DNA of 64,000 nt from DATATJ01 sp963789075 (GTDB taxonomy: Bacteria > Acidobacteriota > Vicinamibacteria > Vicinamibacterales > CAVVIG01): NCBI GenBank assembly GCA_963789075.1, contig CAWBJQ010000003.1:972097-1036096 (forward strand), read 5' to 3'. Below the pieces are notes generated by a model. The model did not search any database and had not been told where the DNA came from. It saw only the letters and a list, made by a program, of their open reading frames with translations. Below are positions 37,428 to 46,706 of the stretch, in pieces (the first letter of the stretch is position 1; the number at the start of each line of letters is the position of its first letter). Made by a program: the position numbers and the translations under genes.

Positions 37428-39237
37428 TCATCGGTCCACATCCGCCAGCACGTAATCGAGGCTGCCGAGAACCGCCAGGAGGTCCGGGATCGTGCGGCCG
37501 CGGCTCAGCAACGGCACCATCTGCATGTGCGCGAACGACGGCGTGCGAATCCTGACGCGATAGGGGATGGTGTTGCCGTCGCTCGTCAGGTAGTAGCCGT
37601 TGTTCCCTTTGGTGGCTTCGATGCCGACGTGGGCCTCGCCCGGGGGAATCACCGGTCCCCAGCTGACGCCCAGGAAATGCGTGATCAGCGTTTCGATGTC
37701 GTGCATCGTCCGCTCCTTGAGCGGCGGCGTGGCCAGCGGATGCGACGATTTGTACGGGCCCGGCGGCATGTGCTTCACGCACTGGTCGATGATGCGCAGG
37801 CTCTGCCGCATTTCCTCGACGTGCACGACTGCGCGGTCGTAGCAGTCGCCATGCTGTCCCGTGGGAATGTCGAACTCGAACTGGTCATAGCCCGAGTACG
37901 GTCGCGTCTTGCGGAAGTCCCAGTCGAGGCCGCAGGCACGCAGGACCGGCCCCGTCGCGCCCCAGTCGATCGCCTCGTCCAGCGTGCAGGCGCCGACACG
38001 CTGTGTCCGCATCTTGAAAATGCGGTTCTTCATGACGAGCGTGTCGTAGTCGCGCAGACGGGCGGGCAGATACGCCAGAAAGTCGGCGACGAGCCGGTCC
38101 CATCCCTGCGGCAGATCCTGGGCCACGCCGCCGATGCGGAACCAGTTCGGGTGCATGCGCGCCCCGCAGATCGCCTCGATGATGCCGAACAGGCGCTCGC
38201 GGTCGGTGAACATGTAGAACACAGGAGAGAGCGCCCCCAGATCCTGGGCGAAGGTGCCGTACCAGACGAGATGGCTCGCGATACGGAACAACTCGCACAG
38301 CATGATCCGGATGACCTTCACGCGGTCCGGCACCTCGATGCCCGCGAGTGCTTCGACGGCGAGCAGGTACGGCAGGTTGTTCATCACCCCGCCGAGATAG
38401 TCGACGCGATCGGTGTACGGGATATAGGTGTGCCACGACTGGCGCTCGCCCATCTTCTCGGCGCCCCGAGTGGTGATAGCCGATGTCTGGAATCGCGTTG
38501 ACGATCTCCTCGCCGCGCAGTTGCAGCACGATGCGCAGGACGCCGTGCGTGCCGGGATGTTGCGGGCCGAGGTTAAGGAACATGAAATCGTCGGCTCCGT
38601 CGCTCGACGCCAATCCCCAGCGCCCGGGCTCGAAGCGCAGCGCCGCTTCCTCGTCCTCGACGCGCGATTCGGGCATCTGAAACGGGCCCATCTCGGTGGC
38701 CCGCGCCGGATGGTCCTTGCGCAGCGGGTGGCCCGTCCAGGTCGGGGGCAGGAGAATCCGCGTCAGGTGCGGGTGTCCAGCGAAGACGATCCCGAACATG
38801 TCCCACACTTCGCGCTCGTACCAGTTCGCGGCCGGCCAGAGGTCGGTCATCGTCGGGAGCGACGCGTCGTGCTCGTCGAGCGCCACCTTGACGCGCACGT
38901 CGGCATTCCGGTCATACGACAGCAGGTGGTAGACGACGGTGAAATCGCGGGCCGGGCGATCGCCGCGATCGGCGCGGATCCGCTCGTCGATCGCCGTCAG
39001 GTCGTAGAGCATGCGGTAGCCGAGTGTCCGCTTGATCTGCGCCAGGACGTCGCGTACGCGGTCGCGCGGCACCCACGCCGTGGGAATCTCGTCGCGCGTA
39101 GCCTGCCGGACGAAGGTCGACGCCGGGAACGAGCGCCTCGATCTCGCGCATCACGTCGGGGCTGCCGTTGCGGCGGCCGTGACAGCGGGCGGACCGGCGA
39201 CGTCGAGCTGATGGGAATCGGGCACACGCTCGCTCAC
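37428..39237 (-). CDS. nuoCD: NADH-quinone oxidoreductase NuoC-NuoD fusion, three indels
   Basis: Hydrophilic connecting subunits of Complex I in a single chain of about 600 residues. The NuoC part has MREIEALVP, TRDEIPTAWVPRDRVRDVL and WYEREVWDMFGIVFAGHPHL. The NuoD part has LNLGPQHPGTHGVLRIVLQL, IPDIGYHHSG, then ERQSWHTYIPYTDRVDYLGG and the end LGSLDYVLADVDR. Indels fall near 39165, 39130 and 38465. The start is either GTG 39237, overlapping the nuoB stop, or ATG near 39162. NuoCD fusions are known in several phyla. Confidence 0.9.
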
Positions 39238-39841
39238 ACCTCGTCTGGCGACCGCAGCGTCGTCGCGTGCTGGCGTTCGACTCGCTTCAGGTCGCGGAGC
39301 GACGGCGTCGCGGGACGCTCGACCCCCTGCGGACCGATCGTCCAGCTCAAGCGGCCGCTTCTCAGCGCCCACGAGGTTCTGCAGCAGCAGGAGCCCTTCC
39401 ACGAATGCATCCGGACGCGGGGGGCAACCGGGCACGTACACATCCACCGGCAGGAACTTGTCGACGCCCTGCACGACGCTGTAGATGTCGTACATCCCAC
39501 CCGAGTTGGCGCACGATCCCATCGAGATGACCCAGCGCGGCGCCATCATCTGCTCGTAGAGCTGCTTGATGATCGGCGCCATCTTGATGAAGACGGTGCC
39601 GGCGATCACGATGAGATCGGCTTCGCGCGGCGTCCCGCGAATCACTTCCGCGCCGAAGCGGGCGATGTCGTACTTGCTCGTGAGGCTGGTCGCCATCTCC
39701 ACGTAGCAGCACGAGAGCCCGAAATTGAACGGCCAGATCGAGGACTTGCGCCCCCAGGCGACGAGATCCTGAAGGCGGCTCATCACCAGCACGCGCCTGA
39801 ACCGCGTCGTCGAATGGGCGGTGCGCGTCGTCGCTCGACAT
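39234..39841 (-). CDS. nuoB: NADH-quinone oxidoreductase subunit B, two indels
   Basis: Carries cluster N2 next to the quinone site. Ligand cysteines are GLSCCYVEM, MGSCANSGGMYDIYSVVQG and VPGCPPRPDA, and the order matches NuoB. The start is ATG 39841 (MSSDDAHRPFDDAVQA); an indel near 39795 joins it to VLVMSRLQDLVAWGRKSSIW. A second indel near 39350 leads to the ending SWTIGPQGVERPATPSLRDL and a stop at 39234-39236. The gene lies 14 bases after nuoA. Confidence 0.9.
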
Positions 39842-39855
39842 CTGTGCGGTTGGCG

Positions 39856-40254
39856 TCAGCGACCATCGCATGAGTGTGCTCCCGTCATCGAACCGGCCGG
39901 AGGCCTGAAGGCAAAGGCGAGGCCGCCGCTGCGCCACAGATAAGCGAGCGCGGCCATCAAGACGCCGATGAAGATCAGCCCCTCGAGATAACCGGCCCAT
40001 CCGATCTCGCGCAGCGCGACGGCCCACGCGAAGAGAAATGCCGCTTCGAGGTCGAAGATGACGAAGAACACGGCCACGAGATAGAAGCTGACGCCGAACC
40101 GAAGGCGGGCGGATCCCGTGGACGCCACGCCCGATTCGTACGGCAAGCCGGTGGCGCGCTCGTGGTGACGCTCTCCGAGCAGCGCAGACGCCGCCAGCAG
40201 CATCACCGCGAGGAGGAGCACGATGCCGAAATACACCGCCAATGGCCAGAGCAT
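39856..40254 (-). CDS. nuoA: NADH-quinone oxidoreductase subunit A
   Basis: Small membrane subunit of Complex I with three helices (YFGIVLLLAVMLLAASALLG, FYLVAVFFVIFDLEAAFLFA, YLEGLIFIGVLMAALAYLW). The loop GLPYESGVASTGSARLRFGV has the position of the conserved NuoA cysteine loop, though here Ser/Gly replace the usual CGv pattern. The start ATG 40254 has GGGAGGA nine bases upstream; a longer form from 40305 is possible. First gene of nuoA-B-CD, downstream of box E. Confidence 0.9.
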   Translation of the reverse strand: MLWPLAVYFGIVLLLAVMLLAASALLGERHHERATGLPYESGVASTGSARLRFGVSFYLVAVFFVIFDLEAAFLFAWAVALREIGWAGYLEGLIFIGVLMAALAYLWRSGGLAFAFRPPAGSMTGAHSCDGR

Positions 40255-40327
40255 TGCGTGTGTTCCTCCCAACGCGACAGCCTGCGGCGTCGCGATCGCT
40301 AGCATCCTCACGCGTTCGGTGCTGTGG

Positions 40328-40349
40328 CCACAATGGTGCATTTGTTGCC
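40328..40349 (-). promoter_or_regulatory. Island promoter box E, toward nuoA
   Basis: On the minus strand CAACAAATGCACCATTGTGG, matching the island core at most positions, with TTGTGG as -35. A good -10 is not obvious at 17 bases. The upstream sequence TGATAAGCATCCCATCG is shared with box F, so E and F form a subtype. It lies about 75 bases before nuoA and back-to-back with box C. Confidence 0.5.
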
Positions 40350-40453
40350 GGCGATGGGATGCTTATCATGTGTCGCCGACCGGAAGAGAACGGCTGATCT
40401 GGCTCTTCCGACGCTGCCGACACCGCGAGTGTCGACAGTCGTGTCGGGACGAA

Positions 40454-40496
40454 GTACAAACGCACTATTGCGAGTCGTCGCTGCGTTCGGCTAAGA
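40454..40496 (+). promoter_or_regulatory. Island promoter box C, toward the mmgE-alkA operon
   Basis: GTACAAACGCACTATTGCGA with TTGCGA (40468-40473) as -35, exactly 17 bases, then CTAAGA (40491-40496) as -10. The predicted transcription start falls at about 40503 and the ATG is at 40504, so the transcript would be leaderless or nearly so. The preceding TCGGGACGAA resembles boxes A and B. Confidence 0.6.
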
Positions 40497-40503
40497 CAGA
40501 GGC

Positions 40504-41927
40504 ATGACGGAGGTTGAGCGGCTCGCCGAGTTCGCCGTCCGCGCCTCGTACGACGATCTGTCGGAGGAAGTCCGCGATCAGCTGAAGATACGCGTGCTCG
40601 ACTCGCTGGGATGCGCAATTGGTGCGATCGATGGCGAGCCCGTGCAGATCGTGCGCCGCCAGCTCGAGCGAATTCGACTGCGGCGGTGCCTGCACGTTGA
40701 TCGGCGGCGGACAGGTCGCGCCCGATCGCGCCACGTTCTACAACGGTGCGCTCGTCCGATACCTCGACTACAACGACGGCTACCTCGCGAAGGGAGAGTC
40801 GTGTCATCCGAGCGACAATCTCTCGGCTGTCCTGGCCGCGACCGAGTACGCCAACGGCAGCGGGCGCGATCTGTTGGTGGCGCTCGCGGTCGCGTACCAG
40901 GTGCAGTGCCGCCTGAGCGATGAGGCACCCGTGCGCGCGGCCGGCTTCGATCACACGACGCAAGGGGCCTACGCGGTCGCCGCCGGTGTCTCGCGAGCGC
41001 TGGCCCTGGACGCCGCCGCGGCGGCGAATGCCATCGCGATCAGCGGGACCGCGTTCAATGCGCTACGCGTGACCCGGACCGGTGCGCTCTCGCACTGGAA
41101 AGGGCTGGCGTACCCCAACACCGCGGCCGGATGCGTCCGGGTGACGTTCCTCGCGCGCCGGGGCATCACCGGACCGCTCGAGGTGTTCGAAGGCAACAAA
41201 GGTTTCATCGATGCGATCGCAGGACCGTTCCATATCGACTGGTCAAGCGAGGATCTGGAACGGGTGACACGGACCGTGATCAAGCGCCACAATGCCGAGA
41301 TTCACGCCCAGACGGCGATCGACGCCGCGCTCGAGCTGAAACGACAGCACCGATTCTCCGCGGCCGAGGTCGATCGCATCGACGTCGAGACCTTCGACGT
41401 CGCCTACAAGATCATCGGGGGTGGCGAAGAGGGCGACAAGAGCATCGTCTGCACGAAAGAAGATGCCGATCACAGCCTGCCGTACCTGATTGCCGTGGCG
41501 CTTTTGGACAACGAGGTTCTGCCAGCGCAGTTTGCGCCCGACCGCATCCAGCGCGCCGATGTTCAGCAGTTGCTCTGCCACGTGTCGGTGCGCCCAACTC
41601 CGGCAGTATTCACAGCGGTTTCCCGACGAAATGCCCGCCCGCGTCGCGATCACTCTCAAAGACGGGCGCACGCTGTCTCGAGAAAACCGAGAGTATCCAG
41701 GCCTCAATGGACCGCCGCTGACGTGGAAGCAAGTGCTCCACAAGTTCGAGCAGTTGAGCAGCGGTCGCGTCGAGGCGGAACAGTGCCGGAACCTCGCGGA
41801 GGCGGTTCGGAATCTGGAGAGCATTTCCGTGTCGGATCTCACGGCGCTGCTCGTGACCGTCGGTAGCGCCGACGCCTCGCCGACTCGAGACGTGGCGTCA
41901 CGAACAACGCATGACGGGAGACAGTGA
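40504..41927 (+). CDS. MmgE/PrpD family protein, two indels
   Basis: Related to 2-methylcitrate dehydratase PrpD, cis-aconitate decarboxylase and MmgE. Pieces in three frames give about 474 residues: MTEVERLAEFAVRASYDDLS with IKIRVLDSLGCAIGAI-type helix, then FYNGALVRYLDYNDGYLAKG (the conserved DxNDg active-site loop), HPSDNLSAVLAATEYANGSG, and GALSHWKGLAYPNTAAGCVR. The last part is FPDEMPARVAITLKDGRTLS. Frame changes occur near 40670 and 41600. The actual substrate is unknown; the family includes iterative 2-methylcitrate enzymes. It heads a plus-strand operon with ahpD-like, dinB, DUF488 and alkA genes. Confidence 0.85.
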
Positions 41928-42434
41928 ATGGAGCCACGGATCGATTACGCGAAGACCGCCCCGGGAGTCCGGACGGCAATGTGGAGTCTCGAGGAGTATG
42001 TGCACCAGACCGGACTCGAGCCAGCGCTCCTCGAGTTGGTCAAGCTGCGGGCGTCGCTCATCAACGGCTGCGCCTATTGCGCCGACATGCACACGAAGGT
42101 CGCGCGATCGCTCGGCGAAACCGAGCAGCGGCTGTACACCGTCAGCCTATGGAGCGAGACGCCGTTCTTCTCGGAGCGCGAGCGCGCGGCGCTCGCCTGG
42201 ACCGAAGCGGTCACGCGCGTCAGCGTCGAACACGTTCCCGACGAGGTGTACGAGTTCGCTCGGAAGCAGTTCAGCGAGAAGGAGCTCGTCGACCTCACGC
42301 TGGCGATCGTGGCCATCAACGGCTGGAACCGTCTCGCGATCGCATTCCGAACCGTGCCCGGGACGTTCCAGATCGACGCGCGGCCAGCGCCCAGTCAAGC
42401 GGCGCACAGTGCGGACGTCAAGGCCGGGCACTAA
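41928..42434 (+). CDS. AhpD-like/carboxymuconolactone decarboxylase family protein
   Basis: 168 residues with the alkylhydroperoxidase core LVKLRASLINGCAYCADMHT; the CxxC pair (CAYC) followed by the histidine is the redox centre of AhpD-type proteins. LAIVAINGWNRLAIAFRTVP is the usual closing helix. The ATG follows the mmgE stop directly (GTGAATGG context), so it is co-transcribed. It probably acts as a thiol peroxidase or disulfide reductase; the physiological partner is unknown. Confidence 0.9.
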   Translation: MEPRIDYAKTAPGVRTAMWSLEEYVHQTGLEPALLELVKLRASLINGCAYCADMHTKVARSLGETEQRLYTVSLWSETPFFSERERAALAWTEAVTRVSVEHVPDEVYEFARKQFSEKELVDLTLAIVAINGWNRLAIAFRTVPGTFQIDARPAPSQAAHSADVKAGH

Positions 42435-42454
42435 GTCGCAGGACGGCGACTCAC

Positions 42455-43062
42455 ATGAAATACGACTTTCTCGTCGACACCTATGACACTGAACGCCTCA
42501 AAGTGGTCAGCGTCTGGAGCGAATTCAAGGACGAGGATCTCGCGGTGCGCCCGCGCCAAGGCGATCCGCGAGGACGTAGCGTGCACGAGCAGATGGTGCA
42601 CCAGTGTGTGAGCGAGGATCTCTGGTTTCGCAACATGCTGGGCATCGACGTGGCTGCGCCACCGTTGCCTGAGCAGGAAACCCGCCTGGCGTTCATGAGG
42701 CGCTACGCCGAGGACAGCGGAAAACGCGTGACTGGTCTGCGCGAGAAGCGTGATCTCTGGTGGGAGGAAGACACGAAGTTCTTTGATGTCCGCCGCTCGC
42801 GAGCGTGGGTCATGATGCGGCGCATCTCCCACACGTCGCACCACCGCGGGCAGCTGATGGCCATGCTCCGCATGCTGGGACATGACGTGCACAGTAACTA
42901 TGGGCCCACTGCCGACACGGGAGGCCTGATGCAGAATCATGCGCCGACCATCTATGCCTACTCCAGCCTGGATGCTCTTTTCAAAGGTGAAGTGGCCGGG
43001 GGCGCCAAAGCGATCTTGCCGGGCCAGTGTCTGGCAAGCCAGTCACGGAGCGGCCGAGATGA
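42455..43062 (+). CDS. DinB family protein, indel near the C-terminus
   Basis: Four-helix-bundle protein of the DinB/YfiT group, often thiol-dependent transferases or damage-inducible. Metal-ligand-type histidines stand in SVHEQMVHQCVSEDLWFRNM and MMRRISHTSHHRGQLMAMLR. The sequence ends TIYAYSSLDALFKGEVAGGA; the frame then stays open falsely for another 1.2 kb. Inserting one base near 43022 gives PGPVSGKPVTERPR and a TGA at 43060-43062, overlapping the ATG of the next gene. About 202 residues. Confidence 0.86.
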
Positions 43063-43460
43063 TCAAGCTGAAGCGCGCCTACGACCCGGTCTCCAGGACC
43101 GACGGCAGGCGCTTCCTGGTCGAACGACTGTGGCCGCGCGGCCTCACGAAGGCGAAGCTCCACGTCGATGGCTGGCTCAAGGAGGTCGGTCCCAGCACCC
43201 CACTGCGCAAGTGGTTCGGCCACGATCCGGAGAAGTGGGACACGTTCCGCACGCGCTACGCCCGCGAGCTCGGCTCGCGGCCGGAGGCCTGGCAACCCAT
43301 CGTGTCGGCAGCCCGACGCGGGACCGTCACACTCATCTACAGCTCGCACGACCCGGAACACAACAATGCGGTCGCCTTGCAGCAGTACTTGCGAGCGAAG
43401 GTGCGGAAACGGGCGACGCCCGCGCGGACCGTCGCGCGATCGCGACGGTCGCGTCGATGA
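43059..43460 (+). CDS. DUF488 family protein (YeaO-like)
   Basis: 133 residues: MIKLKRAYDPVSRTDGRRFL, VERLWPRGLTKAKLHVDGWL, RKWFGHDPEKWDTFRTRYAR and VTLIYSSHDPEHNNAVALQQ make a full YeaO-type DUF488 domain. Function is not established. GGAG lies eight bases before the ATG. It overlaps both neighbours by ATGA, a tightly coupled trio with dinB and alkA. Confidence 0.9.
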   Translation: MIKLKRAYDPVSRTDGRRFLVERLWPRGLTKAKLHVDGWLKEVGPSTPLRKWFGHDPEKWDTFRTRYARELGSRPEAWQPIVSAARRGTVTLIYSSHDPEHNNAVALQQYLRAKVRKRATPARTVARSRRSRR

Positions 43461-44441
43461 CGCTCGTCATGCGACACCGGGCATCGCCGTTTCAATTCAG
43501 CGTCCAACCCATTCCGCCGTTCCGCCTCGATCTCACCGTGTGGGCGCTACGGCGCCGCGCGCGGAATCTGGTCGACCGCTGGGATGGCACGACGTATCGA
43601 CGGGTGGTGGTGATGAGCGGGCGCCCGACTGAGCTCTCAGTCCGCCAAACGGGGGCGGCGACGGCGCCTCGCCTCGTCGTGACCGTGATCCCACGGCCCC
43701 GAACCGACGCAGACAAACAACGCCTGCGGCGACTGCTCGATCGCCTCCTGGGACTGCGGATCGATCTGACCGATTGGTATCAGACAGCGGCCGGCGACGC
43801 GCGCCTGCGGCTGCTCGCCGATAAGTTCCGAGGCGTGAAGCCGCCGCGCTTCCCGACGATCTTCGAGGCCCTGGTCAACGCCTTCGCCTGCCAGCAATTG
43901 TCGCTGGAGGCCGGCCTCAGCCTGCTCAATCGGCTCGCGACGACCTGCAGCCCGAGATTCGGCACCCTGGGCGCCGCCGATTACCCCTTTCCCGCACCGG
44001 ACGCCGTGGCGCGACTGCCGCCGGAGCGGTACCGGGAGATTGGATTCAGTCGCCAGAAGGTCCGTGCGCTCCTTGGCCTCGCCGATGCGATCACGCAACA
44101 GGAACTGGATCTCGAGTCGCTCGCCCGAGAAAACGATGATGTGATCGGGCAGCAGCTGCGCGAATTGCGCGGCGTCGGCCGGTGGACCGCCGAGTACGTG
44201 CTGCTCAGAGGCTTCGGGCGCCTGCAACGTGTTCCCTGGTGACGATGTGGGCGCCCAGAAAAGGTTCGCGCGATGGCTGGGGCGTTCGCGGCCGCTGGAC
44301 TACGCCGGCGTGGGCAGGGCAGTCGCACGATGGCAGCCGTACGCCGGCCTGGTGTACTTCCACCTGCTGCTGGACGGATTATCGCAGACGGGCGCGTTGG
44401 AATCGACGTCCGGAACGTGCATTGAAGGTGTTCATCACTGA
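43457..44441 (+). CDS. DNA-3-methyladenine glycosylase, AlkA-type, one indel
   Basis: HhH-GPD base-excision enzyme removing alkylated bases. The helix-hairpin-helix is LRELRGVGRWTAEYVLLRGF. After one indel near 44228 it continues NVFPGDDVGAQKRFARWLG, which supplies the catalytic aspartate (PGDD), and ends DGLSQTGALESTSG. PPRFPTIFEALVNAFACQQL is the typical start of the glycosylase core. About 327 residues, longer than E. coli AlkA by an N-terminal TBP-like domain. Third member of the overlapping dinB-DUF488-alkA set, which suggests alkylation-damage repair. Confidence 0.88.
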
Positions 44442-44486
44442 AGCCAGCCGACCGAACTTCGGCTCGAGATGACCAGGAGGTCCACA

Positions 44487-44895
44487 ATGTCAGATACCCC
44501 TCACAGCGACAGTCAGCACAGGAGACCACACGCGCCGCCGATGGCTGCTCCATTTCTGGAGTTTGATCTGAAGCGAGAACTCGAACAGCTCCACAGCGAA
44601 CCCGGATGGGGCACCGGCCAGAACGCCAGGACGCTCGTGAAGTACGACGACTTTCGCGTCGTTCTCACCGCGCTCAAAGCGCGAGCGCGCCTGCCGGGGC
44701 ATCAGACGGAGGGTCGGATCTCCATCCAGACCGTTGTCGGCCACATCCAAGTGCGGGCCCAGGGCCGGACGTTCGATCTGCGCCGCCGGCAGTCTGCTCG
44801 CACTGGATCAGGGCATCCCTCATGACGTGGAGGCCCTTGAAGAGAGCGCGTTTCTGCTGACCATCGCGTGGCCCGGTCGGAATGAGAAGGATTAG
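44487..44895 (+). CDS. Cupin domain protein, one indel
   Basis: A small cupin of about 135 residues. LARARLPGHQTEGRISIQ-type strand and VVGHIQVRAQGRTFDLRAGS (with the downstream frame) show the two cupin motifs, closing DQGIPHDVEALEESAFLLTI. A frame change near 44785 is needed; without it the gene ends early at 44825. AGGAGG sits six bases before the ATG. Metal-binding residues are incomplete in motif 1 (one His, one Glu). Possible role: small-molecule binding or detoxification. Confidence 0.8.
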
Positions 44896-44924
44896 CGAGC
44901 AACGGGCCATGCAAGCCCGCTCGT

Positions 44925-45716
44925 CTATTTCGGGCTCGTGATCTTTCGGTAGTCGAAATAGGTGTCGTCTTCGTTGATGTGATGGTGGAAGAAGAACAGG
45001 ATCGAGCTCCTCGATCGGATCTGAAAGTGCTTTGGAAGCCAGACCTCACCGGACATGGGCATTTGTTCGACTTCGAATTCTGTTCCCGGCTGAATTCTGG
45101 CGAGAAACCCATCGATCGAAACGGGTCGCAAGACGACTGCCGAGGCTCTCACCCATTGAAAGGTGATCGTGTCGATCCAGAATTCACCGCGCATGGCGGT
45201 CAGCACGCGCGATTCGACGTTGGGAGGGTTGTAGCCCTTCCGGGGAGTGGCCTGAAGGACGTAGACGGTGCGCGAGCCCACTGGACGAGTCGTGGTGACC
45301 GTGTAATCGAAGGCTCGCGGCATCTCTTCGAGAATGTGATGCGCACGCTCACGCTGCTTCTGATACTCGGCGATCCGACTCGCGCGTTCATCGGGCGATT
45401 CTGCTTCTCGCTTGGCGATCTCGGCTCTGAGCTTCCCTTCCTCCTTTGCCTGTTCTGCAGCGGAGAGGAGCGCGTCGCCGTCCTTTACGAGTCGTTTGTA
45501 CGACGATCCGAGAATCATCGTCACGTCGTATGTCTTTGTTCCGTTATCGTCGCTGGTGCGCTCCATGTACGCGTAGTCGGGCGCCGCGGACCAGTCGGCT
45601 CGGTTCGCGGCCGTCGATCGCCGCACGATAGTGTCTCCGTCGAGCACACTGCGCGCGGCGCCATCGGGCGCGACCATGAGAAGCAAGAGCGCCCATCGCG
45701 TCCATCGCATCAGCAT
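44925..45716 (-). CDS. Exported protein of unknown function
   Basis: 263 residues with a signal peptide (MRWTRWALLLLMVAPDGAA). The middle is rich in charged residues and likely helical (EQAKEEGKLRAEIAKREAES, SRIAEYQKQRERAHHILEEM). The C-terminal half has beta-rich sequence, RGEFWIDTITFQWVRASAVV, and PMSGEVWLPKHFQIRSRSSI with FFHHHINEDDTYFDYRKI at the end. It resembles secreted, outer-membrane-associated proteins common in acidobacteria that share the 'YVLQATPRKGY...R' pattern. I do not know its function. It stands alone on the minus strand. Confidence 0.75.
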   Translation of the reverse strand: MLMRWTRWALLLLMVAPDGAARSVLDGDTIVRRSTAANRADWSAAPDYAYMERTSDDNGTKTYDVTMILGSSYKRLVKDGDALLSAAEQAKEEGKLRAEIAKREAESPDERASRIAEYQKQRERAHHILEEMPRAFDYTVTTTRPVGSRTVYVLQATPRKGYNPPNVESRVLTAMRGEFWIDTITFQWVRASAVVLRPVSIDGFLARIQPGTEFEVEQMPMSGEVWLPKHFQIRSRSSILFFFHHHINEDDTYFDYRKITSPK

Positions 45717-45867
45717 CGTCGTATCCGCCTCTTCAGGATCTGTGCCGATGCCGGTACGAGCTGAACAAGACAGCCCGCCTGCTCAACATGGCGATGCACA
45801 GGTCGAGATCCAGATGATCAAGGATCGGAAGCCTGCCGGCCGGTTCAGACGGACGTCGCGCGATGGA

Positions 45868-45910
45868 GGACAAACGCTTCATTGTTGAAAAGCTGCCGCC
45901 CGTTGTTAAC
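45868..45910 (+). promoter_or_regulatory. Island promoter box D, toward the DoxX-like gene
   Basis: GGACAAACGCTTCATTGTTG with TTGTTG (45882-45887) as -35, 17 bases, then GTTAAC (45905-45910) as -10. Predicted start near 45917, leaving a leader of about 97 bases before ATG 46014. The rest of 45717-46013 holds no gene. Confidence 0.55.
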
Positions 45911-46013
45911 TGGAGCTCTGGGCAGAAGAGGCGACACGGCGCCCTCGCGCAGAGGCAGCAAAGACGATCAATCGGAAGTGCGCTTACGACCTTATTTCAG
46001 TTGAGGAGGCACC

Positions 46014-46421
46014 ATGGCGTCGACTGCGTCGGTCGGGGTTCGTACGCAGAGTCCCTCGTATCAGGCATACCAAATTCTTCACATTGCGTTCGTGGTCGCT
46101 CCGCTCTGCGCGGGCATCGACAAGTTCTTTCACTTCCTCGTCAACTGGGACCAGTATCTTTCACCCCTCGTGACGAGGATGCTCCCGGTGTCCGCTCACA
46201 CGTTCATGCTTGGGGTCGGTGTGATCGAAATCGTCGCCGCCTTGCTCGTCGCGTTCATGCCGGCGATCGGCGCGTGGATTGTTGTTGCGTGGCTGTGCGG
46301 CATCATTCTCAACCTGCTGTCGATTCCCGGGTACTACGACGTCGCGCTGCGCGACCTCGGTCTCGCGTTAGGCGCGTTAGCGCTGGCGCGTCTCGCCGCG
46401 GAGTTCGACACACGTAGTTGA
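46014..46421 (+). CDS. DoxX-like small membrane protein
   Basis: 135 residues, four hydrophobic helices: AYQILHIAFVVAPLCAGIDK, FMLGVGVIEIVAALLVAFMP, WIVVAWLCGIILNLLSIPGY and LGLALGALALARLAAEF. DKFFHFLVNW after helix one is a DoxX/DoxD-like feature. A strong GAGGAGG precedes the ATG. Probable membrane redox or respiratory accessory role, inferred from family resemblance only. Confidence 0.72.
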   Translation: MASTASVGVRTQSPSYQAYQILHIAFVVAPLCAGIDKFFHFLVNWDQYLSPLVTRMLPVSAHTFMLGVGVIEIVAALLVAFMPAIGAWIVVAWLCGIILNLLSIPGYYDVALRDLGLALGALALARLAAEFDTRS

Positions 46422-46510
46422 TCGTGTGGTGGTACGTCGAAAGCCATGTCCGATGTTCTGGGCCGGCAGCTGATTCTGGCATGCGGCCGCGTGAACTCAC
46501 GGGTGGATAT

Positions 46511-46678
46511 ATGCCTAGAGGGACGACCACGACGTCGGTTTTCATCGTGGCCCTGTGCGTCGCGGCTTCTGCCCTCCTGATTCTTGCGATACCGATCCTC
46601 TGGTCGGTGTTGGCAACGGCGGGTTTGGCCGCCGTGGCTGCGTTCATGATCATCAGCGTGCGCGGTGGCAAGATGTAG
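46511..46678 (+). CDS. Small two-helix membrane protein
   Basis: 55 residues, almost entirely two membrane helices (VFIVALCVAASALLILAIPI and WSVLATAGLAAVAAFMIISV) with a short basic end RGGKM. GGTGG precedes the ATG. No family recognised. It lies between the DoxX-like gene and the convergent sdhC. Confidence 0.5.
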   Translation: MPRGTTTTSVFIVALCVAASALLILAIPILWSVLATAGLAAVAAFMIISVRGGKM

Positions 46679-46706
46679 CAGGCTTCCTCTAACGCCGTCC
46701 TTGTGA

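Noticed and set aside
40332..40349. Sigma-54-like TGG-N8-9-TTGC spacing on the plus strand (also at 48572-48587)
   Set aside because: Both match -24/-12 spacing, but they are the reverse complement of the island box, which has better context on the minus strand with downstream genes. No enhancer-binding activator is nearby, and the plus-strand genes lie 100 or more bases away.
41924..44242. A 772-residue protein spanning AhpD, DinB, DUF488 and AlkA regions
   Set aside because: It is an accidental open frame in GC-rich DNA caused by the indel at the end of dinB; real genes lie in separate frames with ATGA overlaps.
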